Shown: positions 49,785-59,088, counted from the first letter of the stretch. The stretch: 64,000 nucleotides of DNA from Acidobacteriota bacterium (GCA_016716905.1 JADJUS010000004.1:1426001-1490000); one strand, 5' to 3'. A program made the numbers and translations. Notes: generated by a model not told the origin, from the letters alone.

Positions 49785-50729
49785 TCAGCGCGCTGCGGCC
49801 ACAGGCATGTCCACGTAGGTCAGCCACCCGTGACGGTCAGGGACAGCCCCATTAATGTAGTCGAAGAAAGCCTGCTGGATGGCCGTGGCAATGGGGCCCC
49901 GTTTACCGGAACCCACCGCGATCTTGTCGACCGAACGGATGGGGGTGATCTCGGCCGCGGTGCCGCAGAAGAAGACCTCGTCCGCCACGTACAACATTTC
50001 GCGCGGCAGGTCCTGCTCTTTGACCTCAAAGCCCATTTCCCCGGCGATCGTCATGATGGTGTCACGCGTAATTCCCGGCAGCACCGAGGCAGAGAGGGGC
50101 GGCGTGTAGACCACGTCTTTCCGGATCACGAACAGGTTCTGGCCGCTGCCTTCGCTCAGATTGCCGTCGGGATTGAGCGCGATGCCCTCGCTGTAGCCTT
50201 CAACCATGGCCTCCATCTTGATCAGGCCCGAGTTCGCGTAGTTGGCCACCGACTTGGCCATCGAAGGAAAAGTATTCGGTGCGCTCCGCGTCCAGGAACT
50301 CACGCGCACGTCCACGCCCGCTTCAAGCGCGTCGGGTCCGAGGTAGGCGCCCCATTCCCAGACCAGAATCAACGCTTCCACGGGGCAGGGCAACGGGTTC
50401 ACGCCGAGCGCGTTGTAGCCGCGGTAGATCAGGGGACGGATGTAACAGGCCGCCAGGCCGTTGGCTTTGATCGTGTCGAGCACCGCGGTGGTCAGTTCGG
50501 CCTGATCGAGGTGATACGACATTCGGTAGATACGCGCCGAATCGTACAGGCGCCGCATGTGGTCGTCGAGGCGGAAGCACGCGGACCCTTTGGGAGTGTT
50601 GTAGCAACGGGCGCCTTCAAACACGCCGGACCCGTAATGAATGATGTGCGACGCCACATGCATCGTGGCATCAGCCCAATCCACCAGCGTGCCGTTCATC
50701 CATACCTTGCCGGTTCCGCTGAATGCCAT
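49785..50729 (-). CDS. ilvE: Branched-chain amino acid aminotransferase
   Basis: 314 residues. Fold type IV PLP enzyme: HYGSGVFEGARCY, a PLP-Lys in MAKSVANYANSG, EGSGQNLFVI and TRDTIMTIAGEMG. It makes Leu, Ile and Val from keto acids. GAGGAGTCC precedes the ATG. A TAAAAT box at 50755-50760 on the minus strand may be a promoter. Confidence 0.93.
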   Translation of the reverse strand: MAFSGTGKVWMNGTLVDWADATMHVASHIIHYGSGVFEGARCYNTPKGSACFRLDDHMRRLYDSARIYRMSYHLDQAELTTAVLDTIKANGLAACYIRPLIYRGYNALGVNPLPCPVEALILVWEWGAYLGPDALEAGVDVRVSSWTRSAPNTFPSMAKSVANYANSGLIKMEAMVEGYSEGIALNPDGNLSEGSGQNLFVIRKDVVYTPPLSASVLPGITRDTIMTIAGEMGFEVKEQDLPREMLYVADEVFFCGTAAEITPIRSVDKIAVGSGKRGPIATAIQQAFFDYINGAVPDRHGWLTYVDMPVAAAR

Positions 50730-50771
50730 GCTGGACTCCTCTATGACTCGGGTTGATTTTATCAGTACGAT

Positions 50772-51776
50772 CTACTGCGTTTCACCACAAAAGGGGCACG
50801 ACGTGCCGCGTGCAGGCAGCGGCTTCCGACACTGCCGACAGAACCGCGCCACTGGCGCATCGCGCGTGCGAAGGCGCGTGGGCGTGGGAGCGGACCGCAT
50901 CGGTGCCGGTCGTGATTCCGCGCCTGCGCCGGCAGGGGCGGCGACGGTGGCCACCACCGGCGGCGGACGCCGCACCAGATCACGGCGGGCGCTCAACAGA
51001 TCGTTAAGCAAATCGTCTGCCTGTTGATAACGCGTCCCCACGTCGGCCGACAGCGCTTTCATGACGATGTCGTCGATCGCTTTCGGGATGGCAGGATTGC
51101 GGGTGCGCATCGAGGTGACGAGTTCGCCGCGTTTGAGTCTGGGAATGTCGGAAGGGGCCGGCGTGTCGTAGGGCAATGTGCCCGTCAGCATCTGGTAGGC
51201 CGTCACGCCAATCGAATAGAGGTCCGACGCAAACACTGCGCGGCCATCGAACTGTTCGGGCGCCATGTAGGGCGGGCTCCCGATCACGGTGGTCCCGTGC
51301 GCGGCAAGTTCAATCACGCGAGCCGTTCCGAAGTCACCGACCTTGACCAGTCCCTTGTCGGTGACAAACACGTTGGCCGGTCGCAGGTCGCGATGCAGCA
51401 CGTTGTGTTTGTGCGCGTGCTCCACTGCATTGCAGATCTGCGCCGTATAGTCGAGCGCGCGCATCATCTCGAGCGGGCCACCCTCGATGATGATCGTCTC
51501 CAGCGTATCGCCCGGGACGTACTCCATGACGATGAAAAACACGTTGTCCTGTTTTTCCGCCGTGATCACGGTGACGATGTTCGGATGCCCGAGCGACGCG
51601 AGCAGGCGCGGCTCTTTCAGGAGTTCGCCGAAGTCCAGATTCTGGCGATGGGGCACCTTGAGTGCCACCCGTTTGTCGATCCAGGTGTCTTCCGCCAGGT
51701 AGACGGTGGCGAATCCGCCACTCCCGAGGGGCTCGATGACCTTGTACTTGCCGAGCGTCTGGCCGCGAAACACCAT
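50772..51776 (-). CDS. Serine/threonine protein kinase with C-terminal zinc ribbon
   Basis: 334 residues. Kinase domain 1-270 with GSGGFATVYLAED P-loop, VALKVP Lys, HRDLRPANV catalytic loop, DFGTARV and MAPEQF; all catalytic residues are present. After a Pro/Ala-rich linker the protein ends in CRQCRKPLPARGTSCPFCGE, a small zinc ribbon (two CxxC). No membrane helix, so it is cytosolic, unlike typical PknB. Substrate unknown. First gene of the kinase-ilvE-pilT-recX-alaS run; a TATTCT -10-like box lies 11 bases before its ATG. Confidence 0.9.
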   Translation of the reverse strand: MVFRGQTLGKYKVIEPLGSGGFATVYLAEDTWIDKRVALKVPHRQNLDFGELLKEPRLLASLGHPNIVTVITAEKQDNVFFIVMEYVPGDTLETIIIEGGPLEMMRALDYTAQICNAVEHAHKHNVLHRDLRPANVFVTDKGLVKVGDFGTARVIELAAHGTTVIGSPPYMAPEQFDGRAVFASDLYSIGVTAYQMLTGTLPYDTPAPSDIPRLKRGELVTSMRTRNPAIPKAIDDIVMKALSADVGTRYQQADDLLNDLLSARRDLVRRPPPVVATVAAPAGAGAESRPAPMRSAPTPTRLRTRDAPVARFCRQCRKPLPARGTSCPFCGETQ

Positions 51777-51787
51777 TTCCGAGGTTC

Positions 51788-51793
51788 AGAATA
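51788..51793 (-). promoter_or_regulatory. Candidate -10 box (TATTCT) for the kinase gene
   Basis: TATTCT on the minus strand ends 11 bases before ATG 51776, giving a very short leader; no ribosome binding site or good -35. Confidence 0.3.
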
Positions 51794-51799
51794 CCACCG

Positions 51800-52190
51800 C
51801 GCTGTCTGCAATAGCGCTATTGAGGATGGGAGCGCCTGGAAATTGAGGGTTGAGGATTGAGCGATTGAGGATCGGGATGTGACGGATTGCAGATGTGGGA
51901 GTGAGGATGGCAATTGTGGGGTTGGGGGATTGAGGAATTGTCGGATTGACGATGGTGCGATTTCGGGATGGACCGTGTCTGAAGTGTGGAGAGTGCGTGG
52001 GGAGCCCGCGTCCCCATCTCGCGATCGCGCCATCGGCAATCTAACGATCCCGCCATCCCTCAATCTAACGATCCCGCCATCCGCAATCTAACGATCCCGC
52101 CATCCCTCAATTGCCGATCGACAATCAGCCATCAGCCGTCCGTCCCATCCCGATCCTCAATCGCTCAATCCGCAATCCTCAATGGAGGCG
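51800..52190. repeat. Low-complexity tandem-repeat region between divergent kinase and rsmE genes
   Basis: A gene-free stretch of about 390 bases. The left half has GGATTGA-like 7-base units (ATTGAGGATTGAGCGATTGAG). The right half has three copies of a unit of about 25 bases beginning CAATCTAACGATCCCGCC (from about 52038). It then returns to CAATCC(T/G)-type heptamers (CGATCCTCAATCGCTCAATC). It resembles 31518-31580 in unit sequence and setting. No ORF or RNA gene seen. Confidence 0.85.
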
Positions 52191-52193
52191 CAG

Positions 52194-52199
52194 TACACT
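52194..52199 (+). promoter_or_regulatory. Candidate -10 box (TACACT) for rsmE
   Basis: TACACT ends 5 bases before GTG 52205, directly after the repeat region, with no ribosome binding site. Possible leaderless start. Confidence 0.35.
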
Positions 52200-52204
52200 G
52201 TGGC

Positions 52205-52936
52205 GTGTCCTGTCCCCGCGTGTACTGGCCCATGGGCGAACCGCACGCTGGCGGCATCGAGCTGTCCGGTGATGAAGCGCATCGGATGCGCCACGTGCTG
52301 CGGGTTGCGCCTGGTGATGCGGTGGCGCTCTTTGATGGCCGAGGCCATGAATGGGCGGGCCGCGTGGGCGCGGTGACACGACAGGGCGTGGCCGTAGTGG
52401 ACCTCCAGCCAATCACGCCGATCCCGGAGGCGCGTGTCCCGATCACGCTGGCGATTGGGGTGCTCAAGGGCGATCAGATGGATGCGGTGGTTCGAGACGC
52501 CACAATGATTGGCGTGTCAGCCATCCAGCCCCTGCGGACCTTGCATGTGACGGTGCCGCCGAAGGCCTGGCAGAGCGGCGCGGCGCGTGAGCGCTGGCAG
52601 CGTGTGGCGATTGCCTCGGCCACGCAATGCCGAAGGGCCGTGGTGCCCGAGGTATTGCCGGTGACCGATCTCGACGCGTGCCTGCGCGCACCGTCCGCGC
52701 TGCGCCTCATGTGCGCCGAACCGGCCCTCGGAACGCAGGCCGCCGATTGGCGGCCTGCGGCGCCGCCAGAGTCTGTGCTCGTGTTGATTGGTCCCGAGGG
52801 CGGGTGGGCGGCGGTGGAAGTGGAGCAGGCGGTTGCGGCCGGAGCGCGGCTCCTCAGTCTCGGGCCGCGCACCCTGCGCGCCGAAACCGCGCCTGTGGTG
52901 GCTCTGACCCTCGTCTCGTCGGCCTGGGGCTGGTAG
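52205..52936 (+). CDS. rsmE: 16S rRNA (uracil-1498-N3) methyltransferase RsmE
   Basis: 243 residues from GTG 52205; the open frame further upstream is repeat sequence. SPOUT-fold enzyme: GDEAHRMRHVLRVAPGDAV (N-terminal PUA-like), GVLKGDQMDAVVRDATMIGVSAIQPL and the knot motif LIGPEGGWAAVEV with LGPRTLRAETAPVVAL. It methylates U1498 of 16S rRNA. It is convergent with the phosphatase gene, 5 bases apart. Confidence 0.92.
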   Translation: MSCPRVYWPMGEPHAGGIELSGDEAHRMRHVLRVAPGDAVALFDGRGHEWAGRVGAVTRQGVAVVDLQPITPIPEARVPITLAIGVLKGDQMDAVVRDATMIGVSAIQPLRTLHVTVPPKAWQSGAARERWQRVAIASATQCRRAVVPEVLPVTDLDACLRAPSALRLMCAEPALGTQAADWRPAAPPESVLVLIGPEGGWAAVEVEQAVAAGARLLSLGPRTLRAETAPVVALTLVSSAWGW

Positions 52937-52941
52937 CGGCG

Positions 52942-53787
52942 TCAGAGAGACGCGCGGTTCAGCAGCCGGTTCTTCACGACGTGCCAGAGCGCCGGACCTG
53001 GAGGGCCATCCCCGAACTCGCCCAGGAAGAACGTCACGTCGTCGTGCGCCAGTTCATCGGTGCCCGCGTACGCGTGCAGTGCTGTCAGCAGGCGCTCGGC
53101 CACGTCCTCGCATCTGCCGGCGCTCGCGTTGAGCAAATTCTCGATCCCCAGTCGATCAAACTGATGGTCCTCAGGTGAGGCAGTTTCGAGGACCCCATCG
53201 GTGATGAGCAAGATGCGATCGCCGCGGGCCACGGTGAAGCGATGGCGGGTGAACTCTGGCGTAAATCCGACCCCGAGCGGAATATCGACGAAGGCCGGGC
53301 GGCGCTGCGGGTGTGACGTCTCTGACTGGAGTGACACCCATTGGTGACTCCCGGCGCGATAGAGCCAGCCGACCGGATGCCCGGCATAGCAGACCGTCAG
53401 GCGGCGCCGCGGCGGATAGTACGTCAGGAGCACCGCCGTCGTCATCGCACGTTCAGCCTGCTTGTTCAGACGATCGTTGAATCGCGAGAGGACCTTGCGT
53501 TCGTCAACCACGTCCACGCTGCGCCGAAGATGGTCGTGAATCTCGCGTCCGATCACCGACACCGTCTCTCCGTGTCCTGCGACATCGGCCAGACACACCC
53601 GCGACATCAATCCGGATCCACACACCGACAGGTAGTGAATATCGCCGCCGTGTGCCCCGTCACAGGGACGCGAGTAGAGCACTCCATGCAGGCCGGGCAA
53701 GTCCACAAGAGTGTGGGTGACGCCATTGCCTCCGCGGACTTCGCCGCAGGTAAAGCCTTCGCCCAGACGGATTGATGGTTCGGCCAT
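52942..53787 (-). CDS. SpoIIE/RsbU-type protein phosphatase
   Basis: 281 residues, essentially one PP2C-like SpoIIE domain: CLADVAGHGETVSVIGREI, TTAVLLTYYPPRRRLTVCYAGHP, LLITDGVLETAS and AHDDVTFFL carry the metal Asp residues. Such phosphatases activate anti-anti-sigma factors in partner switching. No kinase or STAS protein is adjacent, and there is no sensor domain. Last gene of the hrcA operon, 31 bases after the M1 peptidase gene. Confidence 0.85.
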   Translation of the reverse strand: MAEPSIRLGEGFTCGEVRGGNGVTHTLVDLPGLHGVLYSRPCDGAHGGDIHYLSVCGSGLMSRVCLADVAGHGETVSVIGREIHDHLRRSVDVVDERKVLSRFNDRLNKQAERAMTTAVLLTYYPPRRRLTVCYAGHPVGWLYRAGSHQWVSLQSETSHPQRRPAFVDIPLGVGFTPEFTRHRFTVARGDRILLITDGVLETASPEDHQFDRLGIENLLNASAGRCEDVAERLLTALHAYAGTDELAHDDVTFFLGEFGDGPPGPALWHVVKNRLLNRASL

Positions 53788-53818
53788 TTGCGTGGAAGTT
53801 CTCCGGCGGCTCAGCGCG

Positions 53819-55468
53819 TCACCGAGCCGAAGCCGCCGCTTTCACGAACGCCCCAAAATCAGCCAACGTGGAGACAGCAGGGTCGAGCACCACGGCCGCC
53901 GGCTCGCTGGCGGCGGTGAATCGCATCGTCGTTTCGCGCCCGTCGATCGCCATCTGGCGGACGTTCGGGAGCGCGCCCGCGGCCGACACCAGGCCCACGC
54001 CGAGCGACAGCCGGTACGGCTCCGCAGTCTGCGTCTGCCGGACGGTGACCACCACCTCTTTGGCCGTGGCGTCGTAGCGCCACGTGCCGGACAACGCAGG
54101 TACGCCTGGGCGGTTCAGCCACTGCCGGAAGAACCACGTCAGGTCCTGGCCGGATGTCTGTTCCATGACCCGGCGGAAGTCATCCGTTGAGGCCGTCGCA
54201 TTCATGTGTCGCCGGTAGTAGTCGCGGATGCCGCGCCAGAACGTCTCGGTGCCCACCTGCTCGCGCAGCATGTGCAGAATCCACGCACCCTTCTGGTAGA
54301 CGAGCGCGTTCGTGGGCTCGCGCACCGCGTCGTCATGGTTGACGTGTACGACCGGCGTATTCGGCAGGCTGGTTTCCATCCTGAGAACGGTGGCCCGGCT
54401 GCGCCGCAGCCCCTCGGCGAATGCATCGCGCCCCTCGGCGTGTTCGGTGTAGAGCAGCGTGAAGTAGGTGGCGAATCCTTCGCTCAGCCAGATGTCGTTC
54501 CAGTCATTCTCGGTGACGGCGTTGCCGAACCACTGGTGCGCCACTTCGTGGACGACCGGGCCGTTGCCGGCCGTGATGCCCTTTTCGCCATAGAAAATGC
54601 TGCTGGCATGTTCGGTGCCGCCGCCCATACCGGCCGCTTCCACGTGCGCGAGCTTTTGGTACGCGTACGGCCCCACGTAGTCTGCGAAGAACTCGAACGA
54701 CCGACGCGCGTCCTTGTCGAACAGCGCAAAACCCTTCTCGGCGTCCTGAGGAAACACCCAGTATTCAAGCGGGACGCCGCGAACGAGGCCGGCGTGCCTG
54801 ACGGCAAACCGGGCGATGCCCACACTGTAGAGCCACGAAGAAATCGGCACGTCCTGTCGCCAGTGCGTGCGACGCCGGCCACCTTCGAGGTCTGTCTCTT
54901 CAACCAGGGCGCCATTGGCGACCACCTGATAATCAGCCCGTGTGGTGATGATGAACTCGCCCGTGGCTTTGTCGGCGACATGGTCGATCATCGGCAGCCA
55001 CTGCCGCGCGCGGTTGTACCAATTTTCACTGAAGGCGGTGCGCTCCCCGTGGATGTTGTTGATGAGGCGCAGGCCATCGGCGGGAATGCCGCGATACGTG
55101 ATGGTGAACGTCACATCCTGGCCGGCCGCCACTCCGGCCGGAAGCGTGAGGCGCAGCCGATTCTCGAGATGGGTGAAGGGGACGGGGCCGGCCTGTGACG
55201 TCACCGTCGCCACGGTCATGCCTTTGCCGTCGGCGCGCGGGGTGGCCAGGTCAAGCGCGATCTCGCGCAGACCCGCCGTGAGCACTCTTAGCGTGGTCGT
55301 GGCTTCGCCCTGGATCTCGTTCGAATCACCGGTCAGCAGCGTGAGACGAAAGACGTAGTGGCGAGCGTCGACGCCGGGCTGGCGTGGGTAGGTGTCTGCG
55401 TGTGCGCCGACAGTTCCCGCAAGGGTCAACGCCAGAGCTATGGGGCCGTGCCATCTCGTGTGTCGCAT
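53819..55468 (-). CDS. Secreted M1-family aminopeptidase
   Basis: 549 residues from ATG 55468. Signal peptide (RWHGPIALALTLAGTVGAHA). Zinc motif HEVAHQWFGNAVTENDWNDIWLSEGFATYF (HExxH and the distal Glu). The usual GAMEN loop appears as GMGGGTEHASS. Only the M1 N-terminal and catalytic domains plus a short tail are present; the long helical C-terminal domain of PepN is absent. Probably a periplasmic or extracellular exopeptidase. It lies behind prmA in the hrcA operon. Confidence 0.9.
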   Translation of the reverse strand: MRHTRWHGPIALALTLAGTVGAHADTYPRQPGVDARHYVFRLTLLTGDSNEIQGEATTTLRVLTAGLREIALDLATPRADGKGMTVATVTSQAGPVPFTHLENRLRLTLPAGVAAGQDVTFTITYRGIPADGLRLINNIHGERTAFSENWYNRARQWLPMIDHVADKATGEFIITTRADYQVVANGALVEETDLEGGRRRTHWRQDVPISSWLYSVGIARFAVRHAGLVRGVPLEYWVFPQDAEKGFALFDKDARRSFEFFADYVGPYAYQKLAHVEAAGMGGGTEHASSIFYGEKGITAGNGPVVHEVAHQWFGNAVTENDWNDIWLSEGFATYFTLLYTEHAEGRDAFAEGLRRSRATVLRMETSLPNTPVVHVNHDDAVREPTNALVYQKGAWILHMLREQVGTETFWRGIRDYYRRHMNATASTDDFRRVMEQTSGQDLTWFFRQWLNRPGVPALSGTWRYDATAKEVVVTVRQTQTAEPYRLSLGVGLVSAAGALPNVRQMAIDGRETTMRFTAASEPAAVVLDPAVSTLADFGAFVKAAASAR

Positions 55469-55502
55469 GATCCACCGATCGCAAAAAAAGTGAGGAGTGA
55501 AT

Positions 55503-56375
55503 TTAGTCAGGCGCCTGGAGGGGAGCCGTGAACCGAAGGCCGACCCATTCATCTTCAGAGAGACGCGCGTCCAGTTGAGCGCCGAGGTCGGCAAACGCAC
55601 GCGTGACGGCCTCTTCTTCTTCGCGCGTCACGCCACTGACGATGAGCGTGGCAGAGGGAACTGCCAACTGCAGCAGGCGGCCGGCCATCCGCACCAGCAT
55701 TCCGCCGGTCAGGTTTGCGAGGACGAGCGTGAAGGGCTCGCCGCGCACCGCAGGCTCACGCTCGATGTCGGCCTGACGGATGTCGATTTCGTCGGAGATG
55801 TTGTTGAGTTCCGCGCACTCGCGAGCGGACGTGACGGCGTCGGCATCAAAGTCCACCGCGACCACCGACGCTGCGCCCAGCATCCGCGCGGCAATCGCCA
55901 ACACTCCCGACCCGGTGCCGACATCAAGCGCACGAGCGCCTGCCATCGACAACTCCTGCAGCAACCGCAGGCACAACCGGGTGGAGGCGTGATGTCCGGT
56001 GCCGAAGCCCATCGAGGGTTGAATGACAATGACACCGGCACGATCGGCCGGCAGGTCCCAGGGCGGCGCCACAGTGAGCCGCCCGACCGTGACCGCGGTC
56101 AGCGACGCCTGACTGCGTTCGGCCCATTGTTCGTCGGGCACGTCCACCGGTTCAGCGCCACAGGCCAGTGCCGCACGCACATGCGTCGCGGCCGAATCGC
56201 GGTCTTCCATCGAGCCAAAAAACACACGGAGGCCTGACGGCACAGACTCGGCTGCGACCGGGCCGAACTCATCCAGTTCGGCCAGTACGCGATCCGGCAT
56301 CTCGTCGGCGTCCGCCGCGGGATCGCCTGGCCACGTGACATCGAGGCCGGGATACACGCGGGCGGACTCAGCCAA
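55503..56375 (-). CDS. prmA: Ribosomal protein L11 methyltransferase PrmA
   Basis: 290 residues. MGFGTGHHASTRLCLRLL and ALDVGTGSGVLAIAARMLGA are the PrmA SAM-binding motifs; VLANLTGGML is the NxxxP-type loop in variant form. It trimethylates L11. It overlaps dnaJ by 8 bases; the dnaJ-prmA order is common. Confidence 0.92.
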   Translation of the reverse strand: MAESARVYPGLDVTWPGDPAADADEMPDRVLAELDEFGPVAAESVPSGLRVFFGSMEDRDSAATHVRAALACGAEPVDVPDEQWAERSQASLTAVTVGRLTVAPPWDLPADRAGVIVIQPSMGFGTGHHASTRLCLRLLQELSMAGARALDVGTGSGVLAIAARMLGAASVVAVDFDADAVTSARECAELNNISDEIDIRQADIEREPAVRGEPFTLVLANLTGGMLVRMAGRLLQLAVPSATLIVSGVTREEEEAVTRAFADLGAQLDARLSEDEWVGLRFTAPLQAPD

Positions 56376-57504
56376 ACAGATCCTTCACTCGTTCAAAAAA
56401 CGGCTTGTCATCGTCCGCCCCTTCGGTGGAACGTGCCTCAAGCGTCTCGATCGGCATCGTTTTGCCGAGTTGATCGATCAGCTTCTTCTGTTCCTTGCTG
56501 ATCTTCTTTGGCACGTCCACGACGAGACGCACGTGCAGTGCTCCGCCGCCGCGGCCCGACACATTCGGCATGCCCTTGCCTCGGAACGACACGAGCGTGC
56601 CGTTGGCCGAACCTGCCGAGACGTTGACGTCGACGGGACCGGCCGGGCCATCCACCTTGAAAGAACCGCCCAGAGCCATGGTGGGGAAGGGCACGCGCAC
56701 TTCCATGTAGAGATCGTCGCCCTCGCGCATGAATTTGGCGTGCGCCTTCACGTGAATCACCACGTAGAGGTCGCCCGGAGGGCCTCCGGCGGCGCCGTGT
56801 TCACCCTCGCCGTGCAGCCGCAGCCGCTGGCCGTCAGAGATGCCCGCGGGAATGCGCACGGTGACGCGCCGGTCTTTCACTACACGGCCGGTGCCTCGGC
56901 AGGAAGGGCACGGCTTCGGGATGATCTGGCCGGTGCCACGGCATTGGCTGCAGGGCCGCGAGACCACGAGGAAGCCCTGCTGATATCGCAGTTGGCCGCG
57001 TCCGCCACACTGCTGACACGTCTCCCTGCTGCTGCCGGGCGCCGCGCCGGTGGCGCCACACGGTTCGCACCCTTCTTCGCGTGGAATCTGGATCGGCGTC
57101 TCTGCGCCTTCGAATGATTCCTCGAAGGAGATTTCGAGGTCGAAGCGCAGATCGCTGCCGCGCACGGGGCCGCCGCGGCGCGCGCCGCCTCCACCAAAGC
57201 CGAAAAAGTCTCCCAGGATGTCGGAGAAATCAGAGAACGTTTCGGGGTTGAACCCCTGGCCTCCGCCCTGGCCCGCGCCGTTGACCGCGGCATGTCCGAA
57301 GCGATCGTAACGCGCACGTTTGTCGGCGTCGCTGAGTACCGAGTAGGCCTCGGCGCCTTCCTTGAATTTTTCTTCCGCGTCGGCGTTGCCCTGATTGCGA
57401 TCCGGGTGGTACTTCAGCGCGAGTTTCCGATAGGCGCTCTTGATATCGCTCTCGCTGGCATCGCGCGCTACGCCGAGTATCTCGTAATAGTCACGAGCGC
57501 TCAC
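56368..57504 (-). CDS. dnaJ: Chaperone DnaJ
   Basis: 378 residues, type I DnaJ. J domain with KYHPDRNQGNADAEEKFKEG (HPD), a Gly/Phe-rich region (about 75-110), four zinc motifs CEPCGATG, CQQCGGRG, CSQCRGTG and CPSCRGTG, then the client-binding C-terminus. It stimulates DnaK. It overlaps grpE by 4 bases; dnaK is not in the window. Confidence 0.97.
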   Translation of the reverse strand: MSARDYYEILGVARDASESDIKSAYRKLALKYHPDRNQGNADAEEKFKEGAEAYSVLSDADKRARYDRFGHAAVNGAGQGGGQGFNPETFSDFSDILGDFFGFGGGGARRGGPVRGSDLRFDLEISFEESFEGAETPIQIPREEGCEPCGATGAAPGSSRETCQQCGGRGQLRYQQGFLVVSRPCSQCRGTGQIIPKPCPSCRGTGRVVKDRRVTVRIPAGISDGQRLRLHGEGEHGAAGGPPGDLYVVIHVKAHAKFMREGDDLYMEVRVPFPTMALGGSFKVDGPAGPVDVNVSAGSANGTLVSFRGKGMPNVSGRGGGALHVRLVVDVPKKISKEQKKLIDQLGKTMPIETLEARSTEGADDDKPFFERVKDLFG

Positions 57505-58007
57505 GCTTTCGCCACCTTGACCATGGGAGCCCGAAGCAGCTTTGATCCGATGCGGTAGCCGCGCCGCAGTTCCCCGGTGATTTCACCGTCGGGACGCCCG
57601 TTTGCCGGTTCGTCAGCCACCGCCTCGTGCCACTCGGGGTCGAAAGGTTGGCCGATCACGTCCATCACTTCGACGCCGCGCTTGCGCAAGAGCTCGAGCC
57701 ACTGACGATGGATGAGGGTGACACCCTGAAGGAAGGTGGCCAGTCCGGGATTGCTCCCCGTCGCGGCGGCCGCACTGATCGTACGTTCGAGGTCGTCGAG
57801 CACAGGCAGCATCTCGCGCATCAGGTCGGACGTGATGAAGTCGTGCAACTCGCGCCGCTCACGGTCGGTCCGCTTGCGGTAATTGTCGAACTCGGCCGCG
57901 GTGCGGAGCAGGCGGTCCTGAAGTTCGTCGCGCTCCTGCTGCAGCGGGTTCTCGGTCGCTGTCGCGGCTTCGGCCGCGCCGTCAGTCATCTCGTCGTTGG
58001 TCATCAC
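57501..58007 (-). CDS. grpE: Nucleotide exchange factor GrpE
   Basis: 168 residues. Acidic N-terminus, coiled coil with AEFDNYRKRTDRERRELHDF, LPVLDDLERTI and the beta-wing segment GQPFDPEWHEAV ... LRRGYRIGSKLLRAPMVKVA. It releases ADP from DnaK. 31 bases separate it from hrcA, filled by a small CCCCAGTT-type repeat. Confidence 0.94.
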   Translation of the reverse strand: MMTNDEMTDGAAEAATATENPLQQERDELQDRLLRTAAEFDNYRKRTDRERRELHDFITSDLMREMLPVLDDLERTISAAAATGSNPGLATFLQGVTLIHRQWLELLRKRGVEVMDVIGQPFDPEWHEAVADEPANGRPDGEITGELRRGYRIGSKLLRAPMVKVAKA

Positions 58008-58009
58008 GA

Positions 58010-58036
58010 ATGTCCTAATTTCCCCAGTTCCCCAGT
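58010..58036. repeat. Small direct repeat between hrcA and grpE
   Basis: The 31-base gap reads as overlapping units of CCTAATT and TTCCCCAG (twice), a short version of the heptamer-type repeats seen in other gaps of this window. Confidence 0.5.
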
Positions 58037-58038
58037 TC

Positions 58039-59088
58039 CTAATTCCCCTCGAGCACTCGCGTGACGGCCTGCGAGACGCCGTCCACCACGGTGATGGCGC
58101 GCTGATACCGCATGCGGGTGGGGCCGATCACGCCGACGGTGCCGGTACGCTGGCCGTCATGAAACGTCGACGCGACCAGGCTGAACGGATGCATGTCGGG
58201 CGACGAATGTTCCGACCCGATCACAACCGTGAGCCCGTCGGCGTCGATGTAGGACGTGAGCAGTTCCACGAGGCGGTGTTTTTCTTCGAGGAGCCTGAAG
58301 AGGGCACGCAGCGTCTCGAGCGTGACGTGTTCACGATCCATGGATCCGCCCAGCGCGCCGTCGAACAGGAACGAGACGCCTTGCACGTGCAGGGTGTCTT
58401 CGGGCGCCACCTCGTCCAGGCCGCTCTGGGCCAGTCGCAACGCCCGGCTCAGCAGGACGTCGTACAACATCCGCTCTTCGTGCATGCGCGCCAGGATGGC
58501 TTCGCGCGCTTCGAGCAGGGTCAGGCCCGCGAATTCCGCGTTGATGTACTGTGCTGCGCCCTCGAGCACCCCCACATCACACGGCTCCTGGGTTTCCACC
58601 ACCTTGTGGGTGATCTGGTTGCCGGTGGCGACCACGATCACCAGCACCCGATGGCTGTCGAGGCTGACGAAGCTGATGTGATGCAGCCGAGCGGTTGCGC
58701 TGGCCGGGGTCATGGCGAACGCGATTTGATGGGAGGCCAGGGCCAACTCGTGCGAGACGTTTTCGAGCAGGCCACCGGCGGCATCCGCGCGCCGTAGCCG
58801 ATTTTCCAGGTCACCCGTGGATTTGAGCCGGCGCCGCGCCTGCAGCAACGAGTCCACGTACAGCCGGTAGCCCGCATCCGTCGGGATCCGGCCGGCCGAG
58901 GTGTGCGGCTGGTGCACCAATCCCTGTTCCTCAAGGCGGGCCAGCAGGTTCCGCACCGTGGCCGAGGAGAGACCCAGGCCCGAGTGTTCGGCGAGCCACG
59001 CCGAAGACACAGGTTCCCCCTGCTCGATGTATTCCGAGACAAGGCGCGCCAATATGCGGCGCTGACGGTCTGTCAGGTCGGCAGCCAT
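58039..59088 (-). CDS. hrcA: Heat-inducible transcription repressor HrcA
   Basis: 349 residues from ATG 59088. N-terminal winged helix (TDRQRRILARLVSEYIEQGEPV, then SSATVRNLLARLEEQGLVHQPHTSAGRIPTDAGYRLYVD) is the HrcA signature; a GAF-like core follows, with GPTRMRYQRAITVVD at the end. It binds CIRCE, and one lies directly upstream, so it represses its own operon until heat titrates it via GroEL. Confidence 0.95.
   Translation of the reverse strand: MAADLTDRQRRILARLVSEYIEQGEPVSSAWLAEHSGLGLSSATVRNLLARLEEQGLVHQPHTSAGRIPTDAGYRLYVDSLLQARRRLKSTGDLENRLRRADAAGGLLENVSHELALASHQIAFAMTPASATARLHHISFVSLDSHRVLVIVVATGNQITHKVVETQEPCDVGVLEGAAQYINAEFAGLTLLEAREAILARMHEERMLYDVLLSRALRLAQSGLDEVAPEDTLHVQGVSFLFDGALGGSMDREHVTLETLRALFRLLEEKHRLVELLTSYIDADGLTVVIGSEHSSPDMHPFSLVASTFHDGQRTGTVGVIGPTRMRYQRAITVVDGVSQAVTRVLEGN

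Noticed and set aside
51800..52190. Possible CRISPR array (units of about 25 bases)
   Set aside because: The three units are directly joined, not separated by unique spacers, and no cas gene is present.
51986..52204. Longer N-terminus for RsmE
   Set aside because: The upstream open frame is tandem-repeat DNA, and the family N-terminus begins just after GTG 52205.
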